Assembly (NCBI RefSeq): GCF_021044685.1
Contig: NZ_CP088014.1
Coordinates: forward strand, 496,001-560,000
From: Bradyrhizobium daqingense
Lineage (GTDB): Bacteria > Pseudomonadota > Alphaproteobacteria > Rhizobiales > Xanthobacteraceae
Reading direction: 5' to 3'
DNA length: 64,000 nucleotides
Of this stretch, positions 42,704 to 53,200 are shown one piece after another. The first letter of the stretch is position 1. Every line of letters begins with the position of its first letter. The notes under the pieces are model-generated. The model was not told where the DNA came from and made no database searches. It saw nothing but the letters and a program-made list of their open reading frames with translations. A program made the position numbers and the translations under genes.

Positions 42704-44026
42704 CTACGTCGGCGACACGGCGCTCTTCAGCGGCGCCGATTGCGCGGCCGTACCGCCTGTCAGCCTGGCGCGTTCGGTGTTCGGCCAGAGCAGCAACAAG
42801 CCGAGCAGGCCGGAGCCGACCATGATCGCGGCGTTGATGGTGAAGCCGGTCATGTAGCCTTCGAGCGTGCTGCTGGCGTGCTGGATCACGGTGCCCATCA
42901 CGGTGGGTGCGATGATGCCCGAGAGCGTATAGAGCGCGCCGTAGATCGCGAGGATGGCGCCGCGCTGCGAGGCTGGCGTGAACTCGCCGAGCATCGGCGG
43001 ACAGACCACATAGATCGCGCCGCACAGGCCGGTTCCGACCACGAGCAGCGCAAGCTGGAGGCCGGCGCCCTGGACATGCGGCATTGCCGCCAGGATCAGG
43101 CCGCCGATGACCAGCGGCACGGAGCCGAGCACGCCGCGGGCAACGCGCGTGGTCGAGCCGCGGGCCATCATCAATTGCGAGATCCAGCCCGTGAGCAGCA
43201 CGATGGTGGCGCCGAAGACCCAGGGCAGAACGGAGATCCAACCCGCCTGGCTCTGCGAGAAGCCGAGGCCCTTGATGATGAAGGGCGTGAACCAAGTCAG
43301 CCCGAGCGACAGCGCCCAATAGGCGCCGAAGGTCGCAGCGACGCAGCCGAGGAAGGTGCGCGAGGTGAGCAGCTGTACGTAGGGGATCTTCGTCTCGCTG
43401 ACGGCGAGGGCCTGCGTGTCCTCCAGCGGGCCTTCCTTGCCGAGCGCGAGCCAGACGCAGACCCAGATCAGGCCGACGATACCGAGCGCGCCGAAAGCAT
43501 AGTGCCAGGAATGATTGACGATGATCCAGTTCAGCGCCGGCACTGCGATGATGACGCCGAACGCCGAGCCTTGCGACAGGATTGCGGTCGGCAGCGTGCG
43601 CTTCTCGTCGGGGAACCATTTGTAGATCGCGTGCGCGGCGACCGAGAAGGCCGGGCCTTCGCCGGCGCCGAGCACGATACGGCAGATCAGCAGCGTGGTG
43701 AAGGAGACGGTGCCGACCATCGGAAACTGCGTCACCGCCCAGACCACTGCGAGCGCCAACAGCACCCAGCGCGTCGGCACCTTGTTGACGATGAAGCCGA
43801 CCACGATGGCGGAGATCGAGAACAGGAAGAAGAACGAGGAGCCGAGCAGGCCGAATTGCTCCGGCGTCAGCTTGAGCTCCGTCATGATCGGCACGCCGGC
43901 AAGACCCACGACGATCTTGTCGGCGAAGTTCACCAGCATGAACAGGAACAGCAGAAAAGTGATCGTCCAGGCGCCCTTGGGCGTTTCGATCGTCTTGCCC
44001 GGATTGGGCGTTTCCTGAGCGCTCAT
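42704..44026 (-). CDS. MFS transporter, anion:cation symporter (ACS) type
   Basis: 440 residues from ATG at 44026 (44029 also possible), with GGGGAGA directly upstream. About 12 membrane helices; helix 1 region TITFLLFLFMLVNFADKIVV, then LTPEQFGLLGSSFFFLFSIS, LICRIVLGAGEGPAFSVAAH and WFPDEKRTLPTAILSQGSAF, as in ACS-family carboxylate carriers (phthalate, tartrate, galactonate types). The substrate is not assignable. It is divergent from the att-like operon. Confidence 0.87.
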   Translation of the reverse strand: MSAQETPNPGKTIETPKGAWTITFLLFLFMLVNFADKIVVGLAGVPIMTELKLTPEQFGLLGSSFFFLFSISAIVVGFIVNKVPTRWVLLALAVVWAVTQFPMVGTVSFTTLLICRIVLGAGEGPAFSVAAHAIYKWFPDEKRTLPTAILSQGSAFGVIIAVPALNWIIVNHSWHYAFGALGIVGLIWVCVWLALGKEGPLEDTQALAVSETKIPYVQLLTSRTFLGCVAATFGAYWALSLGLTWFTPFIIKGLGFSQSQAGWISVLPWVFGATIVLLTGWISQLMMARGSTTRVARGVLGSVPLVIGGLILAAMPHVQGAGLQLALLVVGTGLCGAIYVVCPPMLGEFTPASQRGAILAIYGALYTLSGIIAPTVMGTVIQHASSTLEGYMTGFTINAAIMVGSGLLGLLLLWPNTERARLTGGTAAQSAPLKSAVSPT

Positions 44027-44170
44027 CATTCTCCCCGCAGGTCCTTTCGGCACTTTTTTGATTTGGCCGACTTGGAAGCTAACAACGGCTTCGGGAGCAA
44101 CGCAACCCGGCATTTCCGGAGCAAGTGTGCTAGCAACAAATTCCATCAATTTTGTTCGGCGCCATTCATC

Positions 44171-44824
44171 GTGCTGAGTATCAAAGATCTCTCAAAGACT
44201 TTCGTCTCCGCCGGCGAGCCGGTCCACGTGCTGCGCGGTGTCGATCTCGACCTCGCGGCCGGCGAGCGCGTCGCGCTCACAGGCGAATCAGGCAGCGGCA
44301 AGAGCACGCTGCTGCACCTGATCGCAGGGCTGGATGCCGCCGATGGCGGAACGATCCGGCTGGCGGAGGTCGAGGTCACCAAGCTGTCCGATACAGGACG
44401 CGCGCAGCTGCGACGCGACCGGATCGGCCTGGTTTTTCAGCAATTCAACCTGATCCCGAGCCTGTCGGTTGCGGACAATCTCGCCTTTCAGGCCCGGATC
44501 GCAGGCCGGCACGATACCGCCTGGACCAAAGAGCTGACCGAGCGGCTCGGACTCGGCAGCCTGCTCAAGCGTTATCCGGAGCAATTATCAGGCGGACAGC
44601 AGCAACGGGTCGCGATCGGCCGGGCACTGGCGACGAAGCCTGCGCTGCTGCTGGCGGACGAGCCGACCGGCAATCTGGACGAAGCCACCGCCGAGGACGT
44701 GCTGGCGCTGACGCGCGACCTCGTCGCGCGCACCGGCTGCGGCTTCCTGATGGTGACGCATAGCCTGCATCTGGCGGCGACGCTCGACCGCCACCTCACC
44801 TTGCATGGCGGGCGCATCGCATGA
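44171..44824 (+). CDS. attE: ABC transporter ATP-binding protein, AttE/LolD-like
   Basis: 217 residues from GTG at 44171. Walker A is GESGSGKS near residue 40, Q-loop VFQQFNLIPSLSVADNL, signature LSGGQQQRVAIGRAL, Walker B LLADEPTGNLD and the His switch MVTHS. The sequence type is the LolD/MacB/FtsE class, whose permeases are FtsX-like, and indeed the next gene (ATGA overlap) is an FtsX-type permease. With the lipocalin-like gene third, the unit matches the AttEFGH arrangement of Agrobacterium. Apparent coding sequence upstream (to 42740) is the shadow of the MFS gene. Confidence 0.88.
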   Translation: MLSIKDLSKTFVSAGEPVHVLRGVDLDLAAGERVALTGESGSGKSTLLHLIAGLDAADGGTIRLAEVEVTKLSDTGRAQLRRDRIGLVFQQFNLIPSLSVADNLAFQARIAGRHDTAWTKELTERLGLGSLLKRYPEQLSGGQQQRVAIGRALATKPALLLADEPTGNLDEATAEDVLALTRDLVARTGCGFLMVTHSLHLAATLDRHLTLHGGRIA

Positions 44825-47283
44825 GGCGCGCGCTGTGGATCCTCGCCGTGCTGCTCAGCCATTGGCGGCGCCACAAGATGCAGTTCGCAACGCTGCTGAT
44901 CGGGTTGATCGCGGCGACCGCGCTGTGGAGCGGCGTTCAGGCGATCAACCAGCAGGCCCGCAGCGCCTATGACCGCGCCGCGGCGACGTTTGGCGGCGTC
45001 CGCACCGCGATGCTGATCGCGCCAGATGCGGCGACCTTTCCGCAGGACCTGTTCGTCAAGCTGAGGCGTGCCGGGTGGCCAGTCTCGCCGATACTGGAGG
45101 GGCGGGTCCAGATCGACGGACGCTCGCTGCGGCTGCTCGGCATCGAGCCGGTGACGATGCCAGCCGACGTCGGCGACGCGCCACGCCTTGGCGCTGCGGA
45201 TCTCAGCAGCTTCGTGACGTCGCCGGGCCAGACGCTGGTGGCGCGGGAGACGCTGACCGATCTGCACGAGAAGGAAGGCGCGGCGCCTGTGATCAGCAAT
45301 GGCGCACAACTGCCGCCGCTGCGCGTGCTCCCGCAACTCGTGCCCGGCGTTGTTGTGGTCGATATCGGCGTGGCACAGCGGCTGCTCGACAAGCCGGATC
45401 AGCTATCGCGGCTGCTGATCGGCAAGGCGAAGGGCAAGCCAGCACCGCTGCAAAGCGTCGTCGGTGAGCAGTTGCAGCGGGTCGAGCCCGACGCGGAAAC
45501 GGAGCTGGAGCGACTCACCGACAGTTTTCACCTCAATCTCACGGCGTTCGGCCTGCTGTCGTTCTTCGTCGGCCTCTTCATCGTCAATTCGGCCGTCGGC
45601 CTCGCCTTCGAGCAGCGGCTGCCGATGCTGCGCACGCTGCGCGCCTGCGGTGCCTCGGCGCGGCTGGTCAACACCGTGCTGGTCGTCGAGCTGGTCGTGC
45701 TGGCGCTGGTCGCCGGGCTGATCGGGCTGGTCTGCGGCTATTTCATCGCAGCGGCCCTGTTGCCAGATGTCGCAGCGTCGCTGCGCGGACTCTACGGTGC
45801 GCAGATCCCAGGACAGCTGACGCTGCGTTCCGAATGGTGGCTGGCGGGCATCGGCATCAGCATCGCCGGCGCGCTGGTGGCGGCCGCGACCAGCCTGATC
45901 AAGGCGATCAGGATGCCGGTGCTGGCGACTGCGCAACCGCGCGCCTGGCAGCAGAGGCAGGGCCGCTGGCTGCTTCTGCAAAGCGCTGCCGCATGCGTAG
46001 TGTTCGCGGTCGCGCTGCTCTTGCTGCACTATGGACAGACGCTGATCGCAGGCTTTGGCGTGCTGGCCGCGCTGATGCTGGGCGCGGCGCTGATCCTGCC
46101 GGCTTTCCTCGAGATCATCCTCCTCGCAGGCCAGCGCGTGGCGCGAGGGCCCCTCGCGCTGTGGTTCTGGACCGACAGCCGGCAGCAGCTCTCTGGCCTG
46201 TCGCTGGCGCTGATGGCGCTGCTGCTCGCGCTCGCCGTCAATGTCGGGGTCTCCACCATGGTGGAGACGTTCAGCCGGACGTTCATCGGCTGGCTCAATG
46301 GACGGCTGGCGCCCGACGTCTACATCAGCGCCGCCGACAATGCGCAAGGCCTTGCCATTCGGACCTGGCTGCGCGAGCGCAACGATGTCCAGGCAATCCT
46401 TTCGGGCGGACGCGCCGATGCGCAAGTCCAGGGACAGCCGGTGGAGTTGCTCGGTCTGCCCGACCATGCGCTCTATCGCGAACGCTGGCCGCTGCTGGAA
46501 ACCGCGCCCCGCGCCTGGACCCGGCTCGTGCCGGGCAATGCCGCCTTCATCAGCGAGCAGCTCAGCCGCCGGCTGAATATCCGTCTCGGCGACGTCGTCG
46601 CGGTGCCGGCGCCGGGCGGGACCTGGGAGCTCGACATCGTCGGCATCTATGCCGATTACGGCAATCCCAAGGGACAGCTCGCGGTCAATGTCGCGGCGCT
46701 GATCCGGCAGTTTCCGCAGACGCCGCAGACGCGGATCGGCCTCATCGTCGCGAGGGAAAACATCCCCGGGCTGATATCTGCCTTGCAGAAGCAATTTGCG
46801 CTCGACGACCGCAGCGTTGCCGACCAGGCGACGGTGAAGGCGGAATCGATCCGCGTCTTCAACCGCACCTTCGCGGTGACCTCCGCGCTGAATGCGTTCA
46901 CGCTCGGCGTCGCCGGCATCGCGCTGCTCACGAGCCTGCTGACGCTTGCGAATTCGCGCCTGCCGCAGCTCGCGCCGCTCTGGGCGATCGGCCTCACCCG
47001 GCCGCGCCTTGCCGCGATCGAGCTGACCAAGACGCTGTCGGTCGCGCTGTTCACATCGCTGCTGGCAGTGCCGCTCGGCCTCCTGGTGGCGTGGTGCCTG
47101 ATCGCGATCGTCAACGTGAAGGCGTTCGGCTGGCGGCTGCCGTTCCATGTGTTTCCGCTGCAGCTGGTCGAGCTGGTCGCGGTCGCGCTGCTCGCCTCGC
47201 TGATCGCCGCGCTGCTGCCGATGATCCGCCTGGCGCGGATGCAGCCGGCGAGCCTCGTCAAGGTGTTCGCCAATGAGCGCTGA
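44821..47283 (+). CDS. FtsX/MacB-type ABC permease, AttFG-like fusion
   Basis: 820 residues. One N-terminal helix (MQFATLLIGLIAATALWSGV), a periplasmic domain of about 210 residues, then an FtsX block with AFGLLSFFVGLFIVNSAVGL, LRTLRACGASARLVNTVLVV and about three helices. A second set follows: helices near 390-480, another periplasmic domain and a final FtsX block (FTLGVAGIALLTSLLTLANS to RLARMQPASLVKVF). This is about twice the usual FtsX permease length and equals AttF plus AttG in one chain. It probably acts in lipid or lipoprotein handling rather than uptake. Confidence 0.87.
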   Translation: MRRALWILAVLLSHWRRHKMQFATLLIGLIAATALWSGVQAINQQARSAYDRAAATFGGVRTAMLIAPDAATFPQDLFVKLRRAGWPVSPILEGRVQIDGRSLRLLGIEPVTMPADVGDAPRLGAADLSSFVTSPGQTLVARETLTDLHEKEGAAPVISNGAQLPPLRVLPQLVPGVVVVDIGVAQRLLDKPDQLSRLLIGKAKGKPAPLQSVVGEQLQRVEPDAETELERLTDSFHLNLTAFGLLSFFVGLFIVNSAVGLAFEQRLPMLRTLRACGASARLVNTVLVVELVVLALVAGLIGLVCGYFIAAALLPDVAASLRGLYGAQIPGQLTLRSEWWLAGIGISIAGALVAAATSLIKAIRMPVLATAQPRAWQQRQGRWLLLQSAAACVVFAVALLLLHYGQTLIAGFGVLAALMLGAALILPAFLEIILLAGQRVARGPLALWFWTDSRQQLSGLSLALMALLLALAVNVGVSTMVETFSRTFIGWLNGRLAPDVYISAADNAQGLAIRTWLRERNDVQAILSGGRADAQVQGQPVELLGLPDHALYRERWPLLETAPRAWTRLVPGNAAFISEQLSRRLNIRLGDVVAVPAPGGTWELDIVGIYADYGNPKGQLAVNVAALIRQFPQTPQTRIGLIVARENIPGLISALQKQFALDDRSVADQATVKAESIRVFNRTFAVTSALNAFTLGVAGIALLTSLLTLANSRLPQLAPLWAIGLTRPRLAAIELTKTLSVALFTSLLAVPLGLLVAWCLIAIVNVKAFGWRLPFHVFPLQLVELVAVALLASLIAALLPMIRLARMQPASLVKVFANER

Positions 47284-48355
47284 CAAAATCTCGCGGCGTG
47301 CCTTCGCCACTGTCATTGCCGCGCTCGCTCTGGCGCGCCGCGCAGGTGCGCAGGGCTATGCCGGTCTCGGCGAGACCGCCGACGACTTTGCCAAGGTGAC
47401 GCCGGGAAAGCTGTTCGACTTCCCTGGCGATCACGGGCCGCATCCGGAATTCCGTATCGAGTGGTGGTATCTCACGGCGAATCTCGTCGATGCCGGCGGC
47501 GCGGCCTGCGGCCTGCAATGGACGCTATTCCGCCAGGCAGCGCAACCGGGGCCGCAGGGCGAAGGCTGGGCCAACCAACATGTGTGGATGGGACATGCGG
47601 CGGTGACGCGCGCCGACACTCACCGTTTCAGCGAGACATTTTCGCGCGGCGGCGTGGGGCAGGCCGGCGTCACGGCCAAGCCGTTCGAGGCCTGGATCGA
47701 CGATTGGGAAATGAAAGGTGGTGAGCGCACCGACGATCGCACACTTGCGCCGTTGACGCTGAAGGCCTCCGGCCCCGACTTCAGCTACGCACTGACGCTC
47801 GAAAGCGATCGTCCGGTGGTGCTTCAAGGCGATCGCGGCTACAGCCGCAAGTCGGAGCGCGGTCAGGCGTCCTACTACTACAGCCAGCCGTTCTACCGCG
47901 CGCGCGGCACGCTCAGCATCGACGACAAGCCGGTCGACGTCTCGGGCCAGGCCTGGTTGGACCGCGAATGGAGCAGCCAGCCGCTCGATGCCGACCAGAC
48001 CGGCTGGGACTGGCTGTCGCTGCATCTGGCGTCCGGCGACAAGCTGATGCTGTACCGGCTGCGGCAGAAGGACGGCCAAAACTATCCGTTCGGCAATTGG
48101 ATCAGCGCCGCCGGCGACACGCAGATGATCGCGGGCAGCGATATCCAGATGGTCCCCAAGGCGACAGTGGACATTGCGGGACGCAAGGTGCCGGTGGAAT
48201 GGCAGATCGCGATTCCGTCGCGATCGTTCTCGATTGCCTGCAAGCCGCTGAACCCGAAGGCCTGGATGGGGACCGGCTTCTCCTATTGGGAAGGGCCGAT
48301 CAGTTTTGCGGGCACGCATGACGGCGTTGGCTATCTCGAGATGACCGGCTATTGA
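47273..48355 (+). CDS. attH: AttH/CrtC-like lipocalin-domain protein, exported
   Basis: 360 residues starting 11 bp inside the permease gene. The N-terminus has a signal (SRRAFATVIAALALARRAGAQ). The CrtC/AttH double lipocalin fold follows: RIEWWYLTANLVDAGG, LQWTLFRQAAQPG, HVWMGHAAVTRADT and AWLDREWSSQPLDADQTGWD. The family includes carotenoid 1,2-hydratases, but AttH proteins linked to an FtsX-type ABC system are thought to bind lipophilic ligands. Context supports AttH: there are no carotenoid genes near. Confidence 0.88.
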   Translation: MSADKISRRAFATVIAALALARRAGAQGYAGLGETADDFAKVTPGKLFDFPGDHGPHPEFRIEWWYLTANLVDAGGAACGLQWTLFRQAAQPGPQGEGWANQHVWMGHAAVTRADTHRFSETFSRGGVGQAGVTAKPFEAWIDDWEMKGGERTDDRTLAPLTLKASGPDFSYALTLESDRPVVLQGDRGYSRKSERGQASYYYSQPFYRARGTLSIDDKPVDVSGQAWLDREWSSQPLDADQTGWDWLSLHLASGDKLMLYRLRQKDGQNYPFGNWISAAGDTQMIAGSDIQMVPKATVDIAGRKVPVEWQIAIPSRSFSIACKPLNPKAWMGTGFSYWEGPISFAGTHDGVGYLEMTGY

Positions 48356-48381
48356 AGCGCGATCTCTTCGAGGGATTCGCG

Positions 48382-48771
48382 ATGTATCATCTCACCGCTC
48401 TCGTCACGCTGCTGGCGATCGCATTTTATTTCTTCACCGCCATCAACGTGTCGCGCTTGCGCACCAAGACCGGTGTCAAGGTGCCAGCGATGTCGGGGCA
48501 TCCGGATTTCGACCGCGCCTTCCGCATCCAGATGAACACGCTGGAATGGATGCCGATCTTCCTGCCGGCGCTCTGGCTTTTCGCGGTCTATATCGGCGAC
48601 GCCATCGCAGCCGGCATGGGCGTCGTCTGGATCATCGGCCGCATCGTCTATTTCGTGGGCTATTCGCAGGCGGCCGCCAAGCGCGGCACGGGCTTTGCGA
48701 TTCAGGTCCTCGCGGCGCTTGTGCTGTGGATGGGCGCGCTGGGGGCGGTGGTATTGCGGCTGGTGAAGTAA
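48382..48771 (+). CDS. MAPEG family membrane protein
   Basis: 129 residues from ATG at 48382, with GAGGGA upstream. Four membrane helices; FDRAFRIQMNTLEWMPIFLP is the MAPEG core with the conserved E/R/N residues of glutathione-binding members, followed by GRIVYFVGYSQAAAKRGTGF. MAPEG proteins include microsomal glutathione transferases and eicosanoid enzymes. In bacteria they may detoxify lipid peroxides. It lies 27 bp after the attH-like gene and may be co-transcribed. Confidence 0.88.
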   Translation: MYHLTALVTLLAIAFYFFTAINVSRLRTKTGVKVPAMSGHPDFDRAFRIQMNTLEWMPIFLPALWLFAVYIGDAIAAGMGVVWIIGRIVYFVGYSQAAAKRGTGFAIQVLAALVLWMGALGAVVLRLVK

Positions 48772-48791
48772 ACCACGGCATCACACGCGCT

Positions 48792-48922
48792 CGTGTCCCG
48801 GGCGCGGTGCAGCGTGTAACGCTGCGCCGCTGAACCGGGACCCAGTCAGGCCTCCACGCCCGGAGAGGCCCGGGTCCCGGCTCTGCGCAACAGCGCTTCA
48901 CGCTGCAGCGCGTCCGGGACAG
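48792..48922. repeat. 131-bp palindromic repeat, family B copy 2
   Basis: CGTGTCCCGGGCGCGGTGCA at the left and GCGCGTCCGGGACAGG at the right, with inner CCGGGACCC / GGGTCCCGG arms. It has the same length as the copy at 307-437. It lies between convergent MAPEG and LivK-type genes. Confidence 0.82.
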
Positions 48923-48929
48923 GAGAGCC

Positions 48930-50120
48930 TCACTTCGTGAGCGGGCAGCCGCTTTCCTTGGCGGTGAAGAAGGCCTTGTCGCCGGGGACGGTGGCGAGCA
49001 GCTTGTAGTAGTCCCAGGGCTTCTTCGATTCGGAGGGCTTCTTGACCTCGAACAGATACATGTCGTGGATCATGCGGCCGTTCTCGAGCACCTTGCCGCC
49101 TTGCGCGAAGTCGTCGTCGACCGGCAGCTCCTTCAGCTTCTTGGCGACGGCATCCGGATCCTTGGTGCCGGCGGCCTTGACCGCTTTCAGATAGCTCAGA
49201 GTGGCCGAGTACGTGCCGGCGTGGATCATGCTCGGCATCCGCCCGGTGCGCTTGAGGAAGCGTTCGCCGAGATTCCGGGTGCGATCGTTGAGATCCCAGT
49301 AATAGCCCTCGGTCAGCACCAGGCCTTGCGCGGCCTGCAGTCCGAGGCCGTTGACCTCGGCGAGCGTCATCAAGAGGCCCGCGAGCTTCTGGCCGCTGGC
49401 GACGATGCCGAACTCCGAGGCCTGCTTGATCGAGTTGGTGGTGTCGAGCCCGGCGTTGGCAAGGCCGACGATCTTCGCCTTCGAGCTTTGCGCCTGGAGC
49501 AGGAAGGAGGAGAAGTCGGAGGAGTTGAGCGGCACGCGCACCGAGCCGGCCACCTTGCCGCCATTGGCGGTGACGATCTCGCTGGTGTCTTTCTCCAGCG
49601 CATAGCCGAAGGCATAATCGGCGGTGAGGAAGAACCAGGTGTCGCCGCCGGCCTTGGTGAGCGCACCGCCGGTGCCGACGCCGAGCGCGCGGGTGTCGTA
49701 GGCCCAGTGGAAGCCATAGGGCTGGCAGGCGTCGCCAGTGAGGCGCGAGGTCGCGGCACCGACGACGATGTCGATCTTCTTCTTCTCCTTCGACAGCTCG
49801 TGGATCGCGAGCGCAACCGAAGACGTCGTCAGCTCCGTGATCATGTCGACGTTTTCGACGTCGTACCAGCGCCGCGCGATGGAGGCGGCGAGATCCGGCT
49901 TGTTCTGGTGGTCGGCGGTGATGAGCTCGATCTTCTGGCCGAGCACCTCGCCGCCAAAATCCTCGATCGCCATCTTGGCTGCCTCGACCGACCATTTGCC
50001 GCCGTAATCGGCATAGACGCCGGACTGGTCGTTGAGGATGCCGATCTTGACGCCTTGTGCGGCGGCCGGCGCCGCAATCAATAGGGCTGACGCCGCTGCG
50101 GCCCAAAGTGCTGATTTCAT
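48930..50120 (-). CDS. branched-chain amino-acid-type ABC substrate-binding protein
   Basis: 396 residues with a Sec signal (AAAASALLIAAPAAAQ). The LivK/type I periplasmic fold begins GVKIGILNDQSGVYADYGGK, followed by EDFGGEVLGQKIELITADHQ and a second lobe ending GKVLENGRMIHDMYLFEVKK. The pattern is typical of the many rhizobial LivK-like receptors for aromatic acids or amides. No livHMGF genes adjoin; it is a solitary gene. The 160 bp upstream (50121-50280) hold only its promoter region and a fragment of a repeat (GTCGTCCCGGCGAAGG). Confidence 0.9.
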   Translation of the reverse strand: MKSALWAAAASALLIAAPAAAQGVKIGILNDQSGVYADYGGKWSVEAAKMAIEDFGGEVLGQKIELITADHQNKPDLAASIARRWYDVENVDMITELTTSSVALAIHELSKEKKKIDIVVGAATSRLTGDACQPYGFHWAYDTRALGVGTGGALTKAGGDTWFFLTADYAFGYALEKDTSEIVTANGGKVAGSVRVPLNSSDFSSFLLQAQSSKAKIVGLANAGLDTTNSIKQASEFGIVASGQKLAGLLMTLAEVNGLGLQAAQGLVLTEGYYWDLNDRTRNLGERFLKRTGRMPSMIHAGTYSATLSYLKAVKAAGTKDPDAVAKKLKELPVDDDFAQGGKVLENGRMIHDMYLFEVKKPSESKKPWDYYKLLATVPGDKAFFTAKESGCPLTK

Positions 50121-50280
50121 ATGTTTGTCTCCCAGCAGTCTTCTGTGAAATCGCGCGGATAGTAGTGAAGAACCCCGCGTGTGCCCATCGATTTCATGTT
50201 GGCCGTTAGTATGGAGGGTGGCGCTTAATTCTCGGCTGTCGTCCCGGCGAAGGTTGTGGAGAAGCCGAGGGCCACACTGA

Positions 50281-53200
50281 TTACGCCACCGTCTCTGGCT
50301 TCTTGTCCCTGCGCCCCTCGGCCAGGTTCCGCACCACCACGTAGAAAATCGGCGTGAACAGCAGCCCGAACAGGGTGACGCCGATCATGCCGAAGAACAC
50401 GGCGACGCCGACGGCCTGCCGCATTTCCGAGCCGGAGCCGCTCGAGATCACCAGCGGCAGCACGCCAAGGATGAAGGCGAAGGACGTCATCAGGATCGGC
50501 CGCAGGCGCAGGCGACAGGCCTCGATCACGGCCTCCAGCCGCGACCTGCCTTCGTTCTCGATGTCGCGCGCGAACTCGACGATCAGGATCGCGTTCTTTG
50601 CCGCCAGCCCCACTAGCACGACGAAGCCTATCTGGGTGAGGATATTGACGTCCTGGCCCATGATGCGCACGCCGATGGTGGCGGCCAAGAGGCACATCGG
50701 CACGATCAGGATCACCGCGAACGGCAAGGTCCAGCTGCCATATTGCGCGGCGAGCACGAGATAGACGAACAGCACGCAAATCGGGAACACGAGCAGACCC
50801 GCATTGCCGCCGGTGACCTGCTGATAGGAAAGATCGGTCCACTCGAAGGTGAAGCCGCTCGGCAAGGTATCGTTCGCGAGCTGCTTGATGGTGTTGAGCG
50901 CGGTGGTCGAGCTGGTGCCCGGCGCGGGCTCACCCTGCAATTCGGACGCCGCGTAGAGATTGTAGCGCGCGACGCGGTCGGGGCCCGAGACGTCCTTGAA
51001 CTCGACCACGCTGCCGAGCATCACCATGTCGCCGGAGGCGTTGCGCGTGCGCAGCCGCGCGAGGTCGCTCGGCTCCTTACGGTAGGGGAAATCGGCCTGC
51101 GCGGTGACGTGATAGGTGCGGCCGAACAGATTGAAGTCGTTGACATAGTTCGATCCGAAATAGGTCTGGATCGTTTCGTTGATGTTCGAGATGGGCACAC
51201 CGAGCTTCTGCGCCTTGGTGCGGTCGATGTCGACGAAGAGCTGCGGCGTGTTGGCCGAGAACGGCGAGAACACCGTGGGGCCGAGCAGCAAGGGCGATTT
51301 GCGCGCCGCGGCGACCAGTTCGTCGGTCGCGGCCGCGAGCATTTCGGGCCCGCGACCCTGGCGATCCTGGATGCGGATGGTGAAGCCGCCGCCGGTGCCG
51401 ATGCCAGGCACGGCCGGCGGCGGAATCACGATGATGAAGGCGCCCTCGATCGCGGACAGGCGCTTGCGCAGCTCGACCGTGATGGCATTCGCAGTCAGTC
51501 CTTTCTTCATCCGCGCCTCGGGTTCGTCGAACACCGGAAACAGCGCGGCCGCATTGCCGGCCTGAGTGCGCGTCGCGCCGGAGAAGCCGGCAAAGGCCGC
51601 GACGCGGACGATGCCTGGGGTGTCCAGCGCGATCCGCTCGATCTCGCGCACGACCTCGGTGGTGCGCGCCAGTGACGCCGCGCCCGGCAATTGCACGGAT
51701 ACGATGACATAGCCGCGATCCTGCGCGGGGATGAAGCCCTGTGGCGTCGTCACGAGCAGCCAGCCTGCGCCGCCGATCAGCAGGACGTAAGCCAGGAGCA
51801 TCACAACGGAGTGCCGGATCACGAAATTGGCGAGACCCGCGTAGCCATGCGCCAGCCGGTCGAACACGCGGTTGAATACGCCCGTGAAGGCATTCCAGCC
51901 GCGCGCGATGAGATTCCAGGCGGCGGGCGGCTTCTTCTCCTCGTGCGGGATGAGGATCAGCGATGCCAGTGCCGGCGACAGCGTCAGCGAGCAGAAGCAT
52001 GAGATCGCGGTCGCAACCGCGATGGTGACGGCGAATTGCTGGAAGAATTGCCCGGAAATGCCGCCGAGGAACGCGGTCGGCACGAACACCGCGCAGAGCA
52101 CCAGCGCGATCGAGACCAGCGCGCTGCCGACCTCTTCCATCGTCTTCAGCGCGGCATCACGCCGGCTCATGCCATGCTCGAGATGGCGCTCGACATTCTC
52201 GACCACGACGATGGCGTCGTCGACCACGATGCCGACGGCGAGCACGAGGCCGAACAGCGTGAGATTGTTGATGGAGAAGCCCAGCGCCGCCATCACCGCG
52301 AACGTACCGACCAGCGAGACCGGGATGGCGATGATCGGAATGATCGCCGGCCGCCATCCCTGCAGGAACACCAGCACCACGATCACCACGAGCAGCATGG
52401 CCTCGTAGATGGTCTTGATCAGCTCGTGGACCGACTGCGCGATGAACTCGGTCGGGTTGTAGCCGATATTGTAGTCGAGACCCCTGGGGAAGCTCTCCTT
52501 GAGCGTCGTCATGGTGTCCGAGATATTCTTCGCCGTCGCGAGCGCGTTCGAGCCCGGTCGCTGCGTCACCAGCATGGCGACGGCGGATTTGCGCAGCAGA
52601 AAGCTGTTGGTGGAGTAGGACAAGGCCCCGAGTTCGATGCGGGCAACGTCGCGCAGGCGCACGATCCGGCCGTCTGAGCCGGCCTTGATCAGGATGTCCT
52701 CGAACTGCTTCTGATCCTTCAAGCGGCCCGTGAAGGTGAGGTTCGGCTGGAAGGCGCGGTCGGCGATCGGCGGCTCGGCGATCTGGCCGCCCGCGATCTG
52801 CACGTTCTGGGCGCGGATCGCCGCCAGCACCTCGGCCGATGTCAGGCCGAGATTGGCGATGCGGTCGGGGTCGAGCCACAGACGCATCGAATAGTCGCGC
52901 GCGCCGAAGATCTGGATGTCGCCGACGCCGTCGAGGCGCAAGAGCTGGTCACGAACCTGAAGCAGCGCATAGTTGGAGATGTAGAGCTGGTCGAAGGTGT
53001 CGTCCGGCGACAGCATGAACACGACCATCAGGATGTCGGGCGAGTTCTTGCGCGTGGTGACACCGTTGCGCTGCACTTCCTCCGGCAGGCGCGGCTGCGC
53101 GATGGCGACGCGGTTCTGCACCAGCACCTGAGCCTTGTCGAGATCGGTGCCGAGCTTGAAGGTGACGGTGATGGTGAGCTGGCCGTTCGAGGTGGCCTGG

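Noticed and set aside
42740..44170. N-terminal extension of the AttE-like ATPase by about 470 residues
   Set aside because: It lies opposite the MFS gene and has shadow composition; the ATPase domain begins normally at the GTG at 44171.
47273..48355. Carotenoid 1,2-hydratase (CrtC)
   Set aside because: The fold matches, but the linkage to an FtsX-type ABC system and the absence of carotenoid genes favour AttH.
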